Source of the DNA: Azophilus sp965199705
Lineage (GTDB): Bacteria > Pseudomonadota > Gammaproteobacteria > Pseudomonadales > Azotimanducaceae
Direction: 5' to 3'
Length of the DNA: 64,000 nt
NCBI GenBank assembly: GCA_965199705.1
Contig: OZ241359.1
Location: forward strand, 2,356,001-2,420,000
The position numbers and the translations under genes were made by a program. A model generated the notes under the pieces. The model had not been told where the DNA came from. It made no database searches and was given only the letters and a program-made list of their open reading frames with translations. The stretch's first letter is position 1. Each line of letters begins with the position of its first letter. Below, piece after piece: positions 44,569 to 53,471 of the stretch.

Positions 44569-45981
44569 TCAGACGGAGTAGTACATCTCGAATTCCACCG
44601 GGTGCGTGGAAGCGTTGAGGGTATCGACTTCGGCCTGCTTCAACTCCAGGTAACCATCGATCATGGCGTCCGTGAAGACATCGCCAGCACGCAGAAAGTC
44701 GCGGTCCGCATCCAGGGCAATCAGCGCCTGCTCCAGCGAGGCGGCCACGGTCGGCACGCCCTTCAGTTCCTCCGGCGGCAGGTTGTACAGATCCTTGTCA
44801 AAGGAATCTCCGGGATGGATCTCGTTGCGGATACCGTCAAGACCCGCCATCAGCAGCGCGGCAAAGGTGAGATAGGGGTTTCCGGTGGAGTCCGGGAACC
44901 GAACCTCGACGCGATAGGCCTTCGGGTTGCCACCCTGCACATGTGGAATGCGCACCGAAGCGGAACGGTTGCGGGCAGAATAGGCCAGCAGAACCGGCGC
45001 TTCGAAGCCTGGCACCAGACGCTTGTAGGAGTTGGTGCTGGCGTTGGTGAAGGCGTTCAGCGCCCGGGCGTGCTTGATGACGCCGCCGATATAGTAGAGC
45101 GCGGTTTCCGAAAGCCCGGCATAGGCATCCCCATGGAACATGTTCTCGCCGCCGGCAAAGATGGACTGGTGCACATGCATGCCGTTGCCATTGTCGCCAA
45201 CGATCGGTTTCGGCATGAAGGTAGCCGTCTTGCCGTAGGAATCGGCCACGTTGTGCACGCAATACTTGTAGATCTGCACTTCGTCCGCCTTGCGCACGAG
45301 GGTGTTGAACGCCACTCCGATCTCGCCCTGGCCGGCAGTGCCCACCTCGTGGTGATGCACTTCTACGCCGAGGCCCATGTCCTGCATGGCGCTGCAGATG
45401 GCAGAGCGCAGATCGGCCATTGAATCCACCGGCGGCACCGGGAAGTAACCGCCCTTGACCCTCGGCCTGTGTCCCAGGTTACCGCCTTCGAACTCGCTGC
45501 CGGATTCCCAGGCGGCCTCTTCCGAACTGATGGCGTAGGAGGCGCCGCTCATGCCGACCTCGAAGCGCACGTCATCAAAGACGAAAAACTCGCATTCGGG
45601 GCCGAAGAAAGCCTGATCGCCGATGCCGGTGGCCGCCAGATAGGCTTCGGCCTTCTTCGCGATCGACCGCGGGTCGCGCGTGTAGGGCTGCATGGTGGAA
45701 GGCTCGATGATGTCGCAGCGCAGGTTCAGGGTGGATTCATCGCGGAACGGATCCATCACCGGCGTGCTGTCGTCGGGCATCAGCAACATGTCCGATTCGT
45801 TGATCGACTTCCAACCCGAGATCGAAGACCCATCGAACATGAAACCGTCGGCGAGCGCGTCTGCGTCCACCCGGTCTGCGGGTATGGTGGTGTGTTGTTC
45901 CTTGCCGCGCGGGTCGGTGAAACGCAGATCCACCCACTTGACGTCGTTGTCGCTGATCATTTTCAGTGTGTTGTCAGACAT
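44569..45981 (-). CDS. glnA: glutamine synthetase type I
   Basis: Makes glutamine from glutamate, ammonia and ATP. 470 residues, near the E. coli length. Seen: VDLRFTDPRGKEQHTTIPAD at the start, GPECEFFVFDD, ATP/metal segments such as GGVIKHARALNAFTNASTNS and RNRSASVRIPHVQGGNPKAY, and the adenylylation loop DKDLYNLPPEELKGVPTV with the regulatory Tyr. It is transcribed from the sigma-54 promoter at 46091-46106 and is followed by a hairpin, the small secreted protein and ntrB. Confidence 0.98.
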   Translation of the reverse strand: MSDNTLKMISDNDVKWVDLRFTDPRGKEQHTTIPADRVDADALADGFMFDGSSISGWKSINESDMLLMPDDSTPVMDPFRDESTLNLRCDIIEPSTMQPYTRDPRSIAKKAEAYLAATGIGDQAFFGPECEFFVFDDVRFEVGMSGASYAISSEEAAWESGSEFEGGNLGHRPRVKGGYFPVPPVDSMADLRSAICSAMQDMGLGVEVHHHEVGTAGQGEIGVAFNTLVRKADEVQIYKYCVHNVADSYGKTATFMPKPIVGDNGNGMHVHQSIFAGGENMFHGDAYAGLSETALYYIGGVIKHARALNAFTNASTNSYKRLVPGFEAPVLLAYSARNRSASVRIPHVQGGNPKAYRVEVRFPDSTGNPYLTFAALLMAGLDGIRNEIHPGDSFDKDLYNLPPEELKGVPTVAASLEQALIALDADRDFLRAGDVFTDAMIDGYLELKQAEVDTLNASTHPVEFEMYYSV

Positions 45982-46090
45982 GTTTCCTCTCTAGATTGCC
46001 CGGTTGCGTCCGGTTTCCGCAGTCCTGCCGCCCAGGACCTGTCACAGAACACAGCCGGCGCCGCCGACCGTGGTCCATCAAGTGCATTCA

Positions 46091-46106
46091 AGCAACAATT
46101 GTGCCA
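46091..46106 (-). promoter_or_regulatory. sigma-54 promoter of glnA
   Basis: On the minus strand TGGCACAATTGTTGCT matches the -24/-12 consensus TGGCACRNNNNTTGCW at every defined base. Transcription would start about 12 bases after the TTGC, near 46081, about 100 bases before the glnA ATG. It fits activation by phosphorylated NtrC. Confidence 0.88.
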
Positions 46107-46214
46107 TTGCTGCAATGATTACGCATCGTTTCCGAGAAAACCCGGCACAACCGAGGCGCAGAAGCCGTTCCTGCCCACTCACCAGCCGGCTCGACCCCAG
46201 CCGATGCCCAATGA

Positions 46215-46231
46215 CGCACCATAATAGGGCG
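46215..46231. promoter_or_regulatory. possible NtrC enhancer site for glnA
   Basis: CGCACCATAATAGGGCG has a TGCACC-N5-GGTGCA-like arrangement (CGCACC, AGGGCG) about 125 bp upstream of the sigma-54 promoter, the usual distance for NtrC enhancers. The left half fits well and the right half poorly. Low confidence. Confidence 0.3.
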
Positions 46232-46263
46232 GTCGATCACAACAACGCATCTTTTGGACACAG

Positions 46264-46509
46264 CTAACGAACTACCATCACGCGCACGCGGATTTCGCCA
46301 TCCTCTTCCGCCGTCTCCAGCACCTGATGTCCGTGGACACGGCACCAGGCCGGCACATCCTGCAGCACCCCCGGATCGGTGGCCAGAAGGTCCAGCAGGG
46401 TACGATCCGGCAGGCTTGCGATTTGATCCTGCAACCGGATCACCGGCAGGGGACAAAGCAACCCGCGGGCGTCCAGTGTCTGTACCGCGCGGGCCAATCG
46501 GTCACACAT
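46264..46509 (-). CDS. TusA-like sulfur carrier
   Basis: 81 residues with the TusA-family core LDARGLLCPLPVIRLQDQIA, where the Cys in CPLPV carries persulfide. The last part (VLETAEEDGEIRVRVMV) fits the fold. It overlaps the upstream PP-loop ATPase gene by 8 bp; the two probably form a tRNA-thiolation pair, with the carrier passing sulfur to the ATPase. That function is inferred from the pairing. Confidence 0.82.
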   Translation of the reverse strand: MCDRLARAVQTLDARGLLCPLPVIRLQDQIASLPDRTLLDLLATDPGVLQDVPAWCRVHGHQVLETAEEDGEIRVRVMVVR

Positions 46510-47566
46510 GCCACTCGGGCAGAATATCCTCCGGCGCCAGGGGCACTGCCCGAACCTCCCGGCGGGCGCCGTTCACAGCATCCAGCATCAGAGTGACCTC
46601 GGCTGCAAGCCGGCCCTGACTGTAGCGAGCAACGATGCGTGCGGCCAGAACCAGGTCCGCCGTTGTTGGCGCGCCATCCACGAGGCAGAGCGGCCCCTCG
46701 TGGCTGGTCGGCCGCAAGCTGGTAAAGCGGTTACGATAGCCCTCCAGGTATCGGTTCTCACCCGCTTCCCGGCCCACTATCAGCTTGAAATGCGGGGCCG
46801 GGCGCAGGTGCCGCCCGACTTTCAGCAGCATGATGTCGTCCAGGTCATAGTCGCGCTCTCCCCGGGCCTGCCAGAGGTCGGATAGCTTGCCGCTATATTG
46901 GGCGTTCGTGAGAAAGCAGCAGCCGCCCGCAGGTTGCGCCCATTCCTTGATCCCCAGCTGCTCGGCCAGCGCGATCTGCGGGCGTCGGCTGCGGCCCGCG
47001 AAATCGTAGAGAGCAGCACGCTCCACCCACCCTGCACGCTCCGGCAGGGTAGGCTGTAGATTGCGGGCGCAGAGGGGGCGGAGCAACCGATCCTCCGCGC
47101 CGGATTCGCGGGCGATAACCGGCATGGCGCGCTTGCGCTGGCTCTTCGGGCGCTGGCCGATGACCTCGCCGGTTACGATGAAGTCGAAGCCTTCAACCTG
47201 TTGCGCGCCCCAGTCAAGCGCCTTCTCGACCATGAAAATCTTGCAGTCCAGGCAAGGATTCAGATGTTGCCCGTAGCCATGCCGAGGCTTCAGCAGAACC
47301 GACTTGTATTCTTCTACAACATCAATTAGATGCAGCTTGATCCCCAGCTGCTCGGCAACCCAGAGCGCGTTGTTGCGCCTGGGCCGACGCTGCTTGCTCG
47401 CCCGGATTGCGTGGGTGTGGCCCTCGACGCAGAAGCCGGTGAAAAAGTTGATGCCCTCAACGTGCACGCCCTGCTGCATCACCACCTTGGCAGCCAGCAT
47501 CGAATCCAGACCGCCGGAAATCAGCGCGAGCGCTCTGGGCCGCACGGGCGCCGGGTCGCTGTTCAA
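46502..47566 (-). CDS. PP-loop ATPase, tRNA-thiolation-like (MnmA/ThiI-like)
   Basis: About 354 residues. It has the PP-loop motif ALISGGLDSMLAAKVVMQQG and later Cys residues in NPCLDCKIFM and PAGGCCFLTN that could carry or ligate sulfur. The overall pattern, including VTGEVIGQRPKSQRKRAMPV, resembles proteins usually annotated as tRNA (5-methylaminomethyl-2-thiouridylate)-methyltransferase but is distinct from MnmA. The start is probably a TTG at 47566 (LNSDPAPVRPRALAL); the longer frame from 47836 lies over ggt and looks non-coding. It pairs with the TusA-like gene. The true target nucleotide is unknown. Confidence 0.75.
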   Translation of the reverse strand: MNSDPAPVRPRALALISGGLDSMLAAKVVMQQGVHVEGINFFTGFCVEGHTHAIRASKQRRPRRNNALWVAEQLGIKLHLIDVVEEYKSVLLKPRHGYGQHLNPCLDCKIFMVEKALDWGAQQVEGFDFIVTGEVIGQRPKSQRKRAMPVIARESGAEDRLLRPLCARNLQPTLPERAGWVERAALYDFAGRSRRPQIALAEQLGIKEWAQPAGGCCFLTNAQYSGKLSDLWQARGERDYDLDDIMLLKVGRHLRPAPHFKLIVGREAGENRYLEGYRNRFTSLRPTSHEGPLCLVDGAPTTADLVLAARIVARYSQGRLAAEVTLMLDAVNGARREVRAVPLAPEDILPEWHV

Positions 47567-47634
47567 ATGGGATGATCTACCCACTCTTGCAATGGCCTGA
47601 ATCCGGTTGCATGGCCCTGGCGCGGGTCCGGCAG

Positions 47635-49470
47635 TCAGTTGACGCCCACTGCCGCACCGGCATTGCGCGGGTCCGACATACCGAGAAAGCCATTCTGCAC
47701 GCGCATGGCGGAATTGGCGTCGCCGATGCCACGCCCTCGGGTATAGGGGGAAATGCCCTGATGCCCCAAACGCGCCAGCAGCGCCAGGGTGTCGGGCGAG
47801 AAACCGGGCTCCACGACCACCACGTTCGGTTGCCACTGATGATGGAACCGGGGCCTTCCAACCGCCTGCGACAAGGTCATGTCATGATCGATCAGGTTGA
47901 CGATCACCTGCAGGGTCGTGGTGATGATGGTGCTGCCACCCGGCGAGCCGGTTACCAGATGAATCTCGCCATCGCGGGTCACAAGCGTTGGCGTCATCGA
48001 ACTCAACATGCGTTTTCCGGGTTCGATGGCGTTGGCTTCCCCGCCGACCAGCCCAAAAGCGTTGGGCGCCCCCGGCAAGGCGGAGAAGTCATCCATCTCG
48101 TTGTTCAGCAATATGCCCGTGCCCTCGGCCACGATCTTGGCGCCAAAACCGAGGTTCAGCGTGGTGGTATAGGCCACTGCGTTGCCCTGCCCGTCGATCA
48201 CCGAAACATGGGTTGTTTCCGGACTCTCCGGCGGCGGCGCGAGGCCGGCAAATATGTCTTCGGAACGGCTCGCGCGACTGGCGTCAAAGTCGGCCAGACG
48301 CTCACGCGCGTAGCCCTTGTCGATGAGGCGATTCACCGGCACAGGGTGAAAATCGGGGTCTCCAAGATGTTCGGCCCGATCAGCATAAGCACGGCGCTCC
48401 ACCTCGATCATAAGATGCATGGCCGCCGCGCTGCCATAACCCATGCCCTTGACATCATGCGCCTCCAGCATGTTGAGCATCTGCACCAGCATCACGCCAC
48501 CCGATGACGGGGGCGGCATTGAAATGATCTCGAAGCCTCGATAGGCGCCTCGCACTGGCTCGCGCCAGACACTTTTGTAGGCGGCCAGATCCGCTTCTGT
48601 GATGAGCCCCCCGCCGCGCTTCATTTCGGCAGCAATCAGGGCGGCGGTTCGCCCCTCGTAAAAGCCAACGCGGCCTGATTCCTGAATGCGCTGAAGGCTG
48701 GCGGCCAGATCCGGCTGGCGGAACAGTTCGCCCGGCTGATACGTGCCGCCATCCGCTCTCCGAAAGGACTTGACGCTGCCGGGATAGGGCGCAAAGTCCG
48801 ACTGCCTGCGCGCCAGGGAAAGCGCCAGATCCCGGGGCAGGTAAAATCCATCCCGCGCCAGGGCGATGGCCGGCGCAATCAATTCCGCCGCCGGTTTCGA
48901 GCCAAATCGCGCCAGCACCGTCAGCAGGCCATCAACCGTGCCCGGCACTCCCACAGCCAGATGCGAGGCGGTAGAGAGCTCGGCCTGAAATTTGCCGTCC
49001 GCATCCAGAAACATATCCCGGTGCGCCGCCGCCGGCGCTCTTTCCCGATGATCGTTGGCGGCCAGAACGCCGTCCGCCATCCGAATCACCATGAAGCCGC
49101 CACCGCCAAGGTTGCCTGCGGACGGGTGCGTCACTGCCAGAGCAAAGCCGGTGGCAACCGCAGCATCGACGGCATTGCCGCCCTGACGCAGAACCTCGGC
49201 GCCTACCTCCGAGGCCAGCGGCGAACGGGTGGCAACCACACCCTTGGCCCCGTACACGGCAGGCGGGCTGACGGCGAGCGCCGAGCCAGCGCCCGCCAAC
49301 GCCAGAACGGCAATTACAGGCAGCAACCGGCGAAACGCGCCCGGACGCGGGTCAGAACAGGAGTCAGCAGCCCGCTTGGTCGGCCAGCGGGCTAGCCCGG
49401 ATATTGCACCAGGGGCCGTGATGATCGCGCCGGATTTTGTCCGTCTGCGCGTGCTCGCGACCGAGAGCAT
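47635..49470 (-). CDS. ggt: gamma-glutamyltransferase
   Basis: Periplasmic N-terminal-nucleophile enzyme that cleaves gamma-glutamyl bonds such as in glutathione. The large subunit starts after the signal-like LLPVIAVLALAGAGSALA. Seen: ATRSPLASEVGAEVLRQGGN, AVDAAVATGFALAVTHPSAG and the autoprocessing Thr in ESPETTHVSVIDGQGNAVAY (about residue 400). The C-terminus includes GGEANAIEPGKRMLSSMTPT and GSPGGSTIITTTL. The native start appears lost to the MITE insertion, whose ATG at 49470 now opens the frame and adds about 25 MITE-encoded residues. No ATG, GTG or TTG lies in frame between the MITE and the hydrophobic core. Confidence 0.88.
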   Translation of the reverse strand: MLSVASTRRRTKSGAIITAPGAISGLARWPTKRAADSCSDPRPGAFRRLLPVIAVLALAGAGSALAVSPPAVYGAKGVVATRSPLASEVGAEVLRQGGNAVDAAVATGFALAVTHPSAGNLGGGGFMVIRMADGVLAANDHRERAPAAAHRDMFLDADGKFQAELSTASHLAVGVPGTVDGLLTVLARFGSKPAAELIAPAIALARDGFYLPRDLALSLARRQSDFAPYPGSVKSFRRADGGTYQPGELFRQPDLAASLQRIQESGRVGFYEGRTAALIAAEMKRGGGLITEADLAAYKSVWREPVRGAYRGFEIISMPPPSSGGVMLVQMLNMLEAHDVKGMGYGSAAAMHLMIEVERRAYADRAEHLGDPDFHPVPVNRLIDKGYARERLADFDASRASRSEDIFAGLAPPPESPETTHVSVIDGQGNAVAYTTTLNLGFGAKIVAEGTGILLNNEMDDFSALPGAPNAFGLVGGEANAIEPGKRMLSSMTPTLVTRDGEIHLVTGSPGGSTIITTTLQVIVNLIDHDMTLSQAVGRPRFHHQWQPNVVVVEPGFSPDTLALLARLGHQGISPYTRGRGIGDANSAMRVQNGFLGMSDPRNAGAAVGVN

Positions 49471-49638
49471 AGCCACGCCTATGATCGAGGGAGCATGGAC
49501 GCGCAGACGGGCAAAAGACAAGCGAGGGCGCGGCAAGCGCAGTTTGTAATCGGCACAGCGCTTCAGTATCGAAGACAACCGATGGAAAGATCGATAAAAC
49601 CAGCCCAATCTATCAGCGCCTTGGTGCAATATTCGGGC
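49395..49638. mobile_element. MITE-like element with IS1380-type ends, copy 1
   Basis: About 244 bp bounded by GCCCGGATATTGCACCA (49395-49411) and its inverse TGGTGCAATATTCGGGC (49622-49638). An internal hairpin pairs TTTGTCCGTCTGCGCGT near 49437 with ACGCGCAGACGGGCAAA near 49499. The element holds no transposase. Copy 2 at 62959-63201 is the same sequence in the opposite orientation, differing at roughly one base in ten. The terminal CCCGGATATTGCA is shared with the IS1380 fragment at 32656, the likely source of a transposase acting in trans. The next 177 bp (49639-49815) hold nothing I recognise. Confidence 0.85.
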
Positions 49639-49815
49639 CAGGTGAACAGGCTGATTTGCCTTTTCTTTCAATGTCTGCCTCCGCATCGAATCGGTTTCCT
49701 GAAACCAGGCTGGGGCTGTCGATAGCCTGCACTACAACAAGCTATCACAGATTTTCCGCACACCGCACCGCACCGGCGCCGCCAAACCATCCAGAGCGAT
49801 CATCACGCCCCCTGG

Positions 49816-50706
49816 TCAGCGGTCAGCGGGAGCAGGCGAAGGCTGCTGCTCCAGGGTCAGGCCCACTTGCAGCCAGCGCAGATTGATTCCGATGCGCGGG
49901 GACAGAGGCTCTGTCCAGGCATAGCGCAAGGTCTTGCCGCTGGATTGTTCGATCACGCCAAGCTTGAGCACGGACACCCGGGTGTTCTGGTAGGTCAACC
50001 GGGCAAGTTCGAAGGCATAGCCTGTCTCGCGCCCGTCGTCCGTGATCGGCACGACATAGCCTTCGTCATGCAATCGCAGATCGGGCATGAAAATCATGTC
50101 ATCCGGGTCTGCGTCAGGCTCCAGGCGCTGACGCTGCAGGACTGCCCAGCCCCGGTAGCGATGCACCCGTCGCGCGCGCAGGGCTTCGGCTGCTTCGTCC
50201 GCGCCGGCATGGCTGGTCAGATGCGTATCGTCCACCTGCCAAATCGCCGGCAGATCAGCCGGACAGCTACCCCTGGGCCTTGCCTCGCCCCGGTAGCCGG
50301 CGCCCTCGGCCTGCCATTGATATTGGCACACAGGCGTCTCGCTGCCGATTGGCAACACGACGCTGTGCAGGCCCTCGGCGTCCATGACCAGTATCCAGGC
50401 GGGATCGGGCGCTGACTGACCAGGCCCGGTCGCAAGCGACAGTCGCCCGGGGGCCAGCCGCTCGAAGCGCCAGTGCCGCCGCTGGATGGTCGCCACGCCG
50501 TCGAGATTCCCCTGCCAGACCTGCTCGTTGTTGTTGTATTCGCCGGTCAGCAAGTCAAACAGCGCACTGGCGTGCGCGCCTTGTGCACTGAACAGGAGGC
50601 AGGCCGCCGTCAGCACTGGCCCGAACAGACCGCCAAGGGCCGCGGCCAGACGCGCGGGCATTGCCCGGCGGCTGCATGGCTGAGGCTTGGGGTTGGTGAA
50701 CTGCAT
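49816..50706 (-). CDS. CpcT/CpeT-like secreted protein of unknown function
   Basis: 296 residues from MQFTNPKPQPCSRRAMPARL with a signal peptide ending GAHASALF. The start of the mature protein, LFDLLTGEYNNNEQVWQGNL, resembles the CpcT/CpeT fold, which in cyanobacteria binds bilins but in other bacteria is found in uncharacterised proteins. Later, RLHDEGYVVPITDDGRETGY and KTLRYAWTEPLSPRIGINL are visible. Function unknown; no bilin synthesis is suggested by the neighbours. Divergent from the pyridoxamine-oxidase-fold gene. Confidence 0.6.
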   Translation of the reverse strand: MQFTNPKPQPCSRRAMPARLAAALGGLFGPVLTAACLLFSAQGAHASALFDLLTGEYNNNEQVWQGNLDGVATIQRRHWRFERLAPGRLSLATGPGQSAPDPAWILVMDAEGLHSVVLPIGSETPVCQYQWQAEGAGYRGEARPRGSCPADLPAIWQVDDTHLTSHAGADEAAEALRARRVHRYRGWAVLQRQRLEPDADPDDMIFMPDLRLHDEGYVVPITDDGRETGYAFELARLTYQNTRVSVLKLGVIEQSSGKTLRYAWTEPLSPRIGINLRWLQVGLTLEQQPSPAPADR

Positions 50707-50852
50707 GGCAAACAAGGCTGTTCGATCAGCTTCCTGGCGCACATTCCGGGCGAGTACAGACAAGCGCCAGTCTATCCTTGACTCGGCCTTTCCACTATCC
50801 TTTGCAGCCTTGTCGCGTCCCGCGCATCGCAAAAAAACCGGAGAGCACCGAG

Positions 50853-51449
50853 ATGGCCCAGACTCACGACCACGAAATCGTATCCATTTATCCGTTTACC
50901 GACGAAGAGGTGGATCAGTTGATGACCTATTCCGGAGAATGCGTTCTCATGTGGGGCACCCGGGATGGCTGGCCGGTGGGCGTCACCCACGCCTTCGTCT
51001 GGCGCGACGGCAAGATCTGGGTCACCTTTTCCTCGCATCGACACAGAGCCGCCGCGATTCGTCGGGACAACCGGGTGTCAGTCAATGTCAGCAGCCGCGG
51101 CTATGGCGACGGCGCCCCGGTCGATGACTTGCCTGGCGGCGCTATCACCTTCAAGGGCACGGGCGAGTTTCTGGACGACGACGAAACCAAGAAGTGGTTC
51201 TACACTGCCCTGGCGCGCAAGGTGAATCCCGGCAACGCGGAGGGCGAAGCCTTCTTCCGCAACCTGCTCGATTCGCCCTTGCGCACCATACTCGCGATCA
51301 CGCCAGTCAAGAAGATCATGTACAACAGCAAGAACGCCCAGCTGCACATGGCGGGCGCCATCTCCGAAGACGATCTCGGAGAACGGCTGCCGGTTGACAG
51401 GGAGCGCATGAACGCCGAGCGTGCGAAGCGCGGCCTGGCGCCACGCTAG
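50853..51449 (+). CDS. pyridoxamine 5'-phosphate oxidase-fold protein
   Basis: 198 residues in the split-barrel flavin-binding fold. Visible: YSGECVLMWGTRDGWPVGVT, HAFVWRDGKIWVTFSSHRHR (substrate strand) and NRVSVNVSSRGYGD, with KKWFYTALARKVNPGNAEG towards the C-terminus. Members reduce or bind small ligands with FMN or F420, or deal with heme. I cannot choose a cofactor. ATG 50853 was chosen since upstream residues are not family-like. It lies 32 bp before the aldolase gene. Confidence 0.8.
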   Translation: MAQTHDHEIVSIYPFTDEEVDQLMTYSGECVLMWGTRDGWPVGVTHAFVWRDGKIWVTFSSHRHRAAAIRRDNRVSVNVSSRGYGDGAPVDDLPGGAITFKGTGEFLDDDETKKWFYTALARKVNPGNAEGEAFFRNLLDSPLRTILAITPVKKIMYNSKNAQLHMAGAISEDDLGERLPVDRERMNAERAKRGLAPR

Positions 51450-51481
51450 GCTGAACATGATGGCATCAGGAGATTCAATGC

Positions 51482-52372
51482 ATGAGTGACACCGCCGCCC
51501 AGCTGGAGGTAATACGCAATCGGCCCGGTTTTATCGCGGCTCTCGATCAGAGCGGCGGCAGTACGCCGAAGGCGCTTGGACTGTATGGCGTCAGCGAAGA
51601 CGCCTGGTCCGATGAGGCGCAGATGTACGATCTGGTGCACGCAATGCGCACCCGCATCATGACCAGCCCGGCGTTTGCCAGTGAGCGCATTCTTGGCGCC
51701 ATTCTCTTCGAGAACACCATGGAACGTCAGGTACTGGGCCTCGACACGGCAACCTATCTCTGGCAAAGCAAGCAAATCGTGCCGTTTCTGAAGGTTGACA
51801 AGGGTCTGGCAGAGGTGGCCGACGGGGTACAGATGATGGAGCCGATGCCGCAGCTCGACGCGCTGCTGGCGCGCGCCCGGCAGAAGGGCGTGTTCGGCAC
51901 CAAGATGCGCTCGGTCATCAAGGCCGCAAGCAGTTCCGGGGTGACCGCAATAACGCGGCAGCAGTTCGAGATCGGGCAGCAAATACTGGCCGCCGGCCTG
52001 ACGCCCATCATCGAGCCGGAAGTCGATATTCACTGCCCGGACAAGGCCGTGGCAGAAGACATTCTGAAGGCCGCCATCGAACGCGAGCTTGATGCGCTCG
52101 GCAGTGGCCAGGTGATTCTGAAACTCACCTTGCCGGAAGCGGACGACTTTTATGCGTCCTGCATTCGCCACCCGCGCGTGCTGCGCGTGGCCGCGCTCTC
52201 CGGGGGCTACAGCCGGGAAGAATCCAACGCCCGCCTTCTGCGCCAACCCGGCATGACTGCAAGCTTCTCGCGCGCGCTAAGTGAAGGCCTGAACGCAAAC
52301 CAGGATGATCCGGCCTTCAATGCCATGCTGGACGCCTCGATCGGCGCCATTTTCGCTGCGGCTACCGCCTGA
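51482..52372 (+). CDS. fda: class I fructose-bisphosphate aldolase
   Basis: 296 residues, the length of the bacterial Schiff-base aldolase Fda, as in Staphylococcus. Seen: GFIAALDQSGGSTPKALGLY (Asp at the active site), MRTRIMTSPAFASERILGAI, VPFLKVDKGLAEVADGVQMM and IIEPEVDIHC, then QVILKLTLPEADDFY with the Lys that forms the Schiff base. The C-terminus RVAALSGGYSREESNARLLR completes the phosphate-binding site. Cleaves fructose 1,6-bisphosphate in central carbon metabolism. Start at ATG 51482. Confidence 0.93.
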   Translation: MSDTAAQLEVIRNRPGFIAALDQSGGSTPKALGLYGVSEDAWSDEAQMYDLVHAMRTRIMTSPAFASERILGAILFENTMERQVLGLDTATYLWQSKQIVPFLKVDKGLAEVADGVQMMEPMPQLDALLARARQKGVFGTKMRSVIKAASSSGVTAITRQQFEIGQQILAAGLTPIIEPEVDIHCPDKAVAEDILKAAIERELDALGSGQVILKLTLPEADDFYASCIRHPRVLRVAALSGGYSREESNARLLRQPGMTASFSRALSEGLNANQDDPAFNAMLDASIGAIFAAATA

Positions 52373-52405
52373 TCGTCCAATCGCGCCGGCGGAGCGCGGA
52401 AGCTG

Positions 52406-53290
52406 TCAATCCGGCGCTGTGCGCACCGGCGCGTTCACTGGCAAGGGCGTCTGCTCCCGATAGTAGTCATCCAGATCGTCCGCAGTCCAGGGCGCTTCGC
52501 GAAAGGCCACGCTGGCTTCCGACGGATGCCGCCAGAGGCCGGTCTTGCGTCCGTTGAAGGTGAGTATCTGGCCATTGAAATGTGCGGCGCCATCGCTTGC
52601 CAGCCATACCAGGCCGGCGGCCACTTCCTCCGGCGTTCCGAATCCCAGCGCCACCGGATCCGGGGCCGCCTTGCCCTGCGCCTCGGCCGCCGCTGCTGAC
52701 CGGGCGAACACCACTTCGGTCATGTCCGTCTGACCGATCGGCCAAAGGGCGTTGTTGCGGATATTGTGCCGGGCAAGTTCAAGCAGCGCACTGCGCATGA
52801 GGCCGATCATGCCTTCCTTGGCGGCGGCATAGTTGCCCTGACCAAAGCCGCCGGAAAGCCCGGAAGCAGACACCACCTGAATGATGTGGCCGCCACCTGC
52901 CTCGCGCATCGCCAGCGCCGCCTGCTGTGTGCACAGAAAGGCGCCGCGCAGATGCACTGCAATCACTTCGTCCCACTCGGCCACGGTCATCTTCAACAAG
53001 GTGCGATCGCGCACGACGCCGGCGTTGTTCACCATGACGTCCAGGCCGCCAAAGCGTTCCACGCAGGTTGCCACCAGGCGTTCCGCCACTGCCGGTTCGG
53101 CGACGGAACCCGGCACGGCCACCGCCTGACCGCCAGCGGCTCGAATGTCGGCCGCAACTGCCTCCGCCAGCGCCGCCTGAGTGCCGTTCACCACCACCGA
53201 CGCGCCAGCCCTGGCCGAGGCTTCGGCAAAACCCCGCCCGAGGCCTCGGGTGGAACCGGTTATGACCATTCGCTTGCCGGAAAGTCGCAT
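52406..53290 (-). CDS. short-chain dehydrogenase/reductase
   Basis: 294 residues from MRLSGKRMVITGSTRGLGRG, a classical SDR with the TGxxxGxG dinucleotide motif, the NNAG in LDVMVNNAGVVRD, and the catalytic Ser-Tyr-Lys in VVSASGLSGGFGQGNYAAAK (Tyr and Lys spaced by four). The C-terminus has an extension of about 40 residues beyond the fold (GLWRHPSEASVAFREAPWTA). Substrate unknown; it is next to the acyl-CoA genes. It is convergent with fda and divergent from the second SDR. Confidence 0.88.
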   Translation of the reverse strand: MRLSGKRMVITGSTRGLGRGFAEASARAGASVVVNGTQAALAEAVAADIRAAGGQAVAVPGSVAEPAVAERLVATCVERFGGLDVMVNNAGVVRDRTLLKMTVAEWDEVIAVHLRGAFLCTQQAALAMREAGGGHIIQVVSASGLSGGFGQGNYAAAKEGMIGLMRSALLELARHNIRNNALWPIGQTDMTEVVFARSAAAAEAQGKAAPDPVALGFGTPEEVAAGLVWLASDGAAHFNGQILTFNGRKTGLWRHPSEASVAFREAPWTADDLDDYYREQTPLPVNAPVRTAPD

Positions 53291-53471
53291 TGTCTGAACC
53301 TGCTTCCCCGTTTGCCCTGAACCCTGCCTCGCTCCATACCCTGACGCCATTCCGCCCGCCACATCGGCGGGCGATTCACGGTGCGCCTTTTGCGCCAGGA
53401 AGCTGGTCAAGGTGGACGAATATAGTGCAAAAGGCCTTATAGTGAACAGTCGCAATGCAAGGAGCACAGGC

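Noticed and set aside
47567..47836. Longer start for the PP-loop ATPase
   Set aside because: The extension is antisense-like low-complexity sequence over the ggt 3' end with no similarity to the family.
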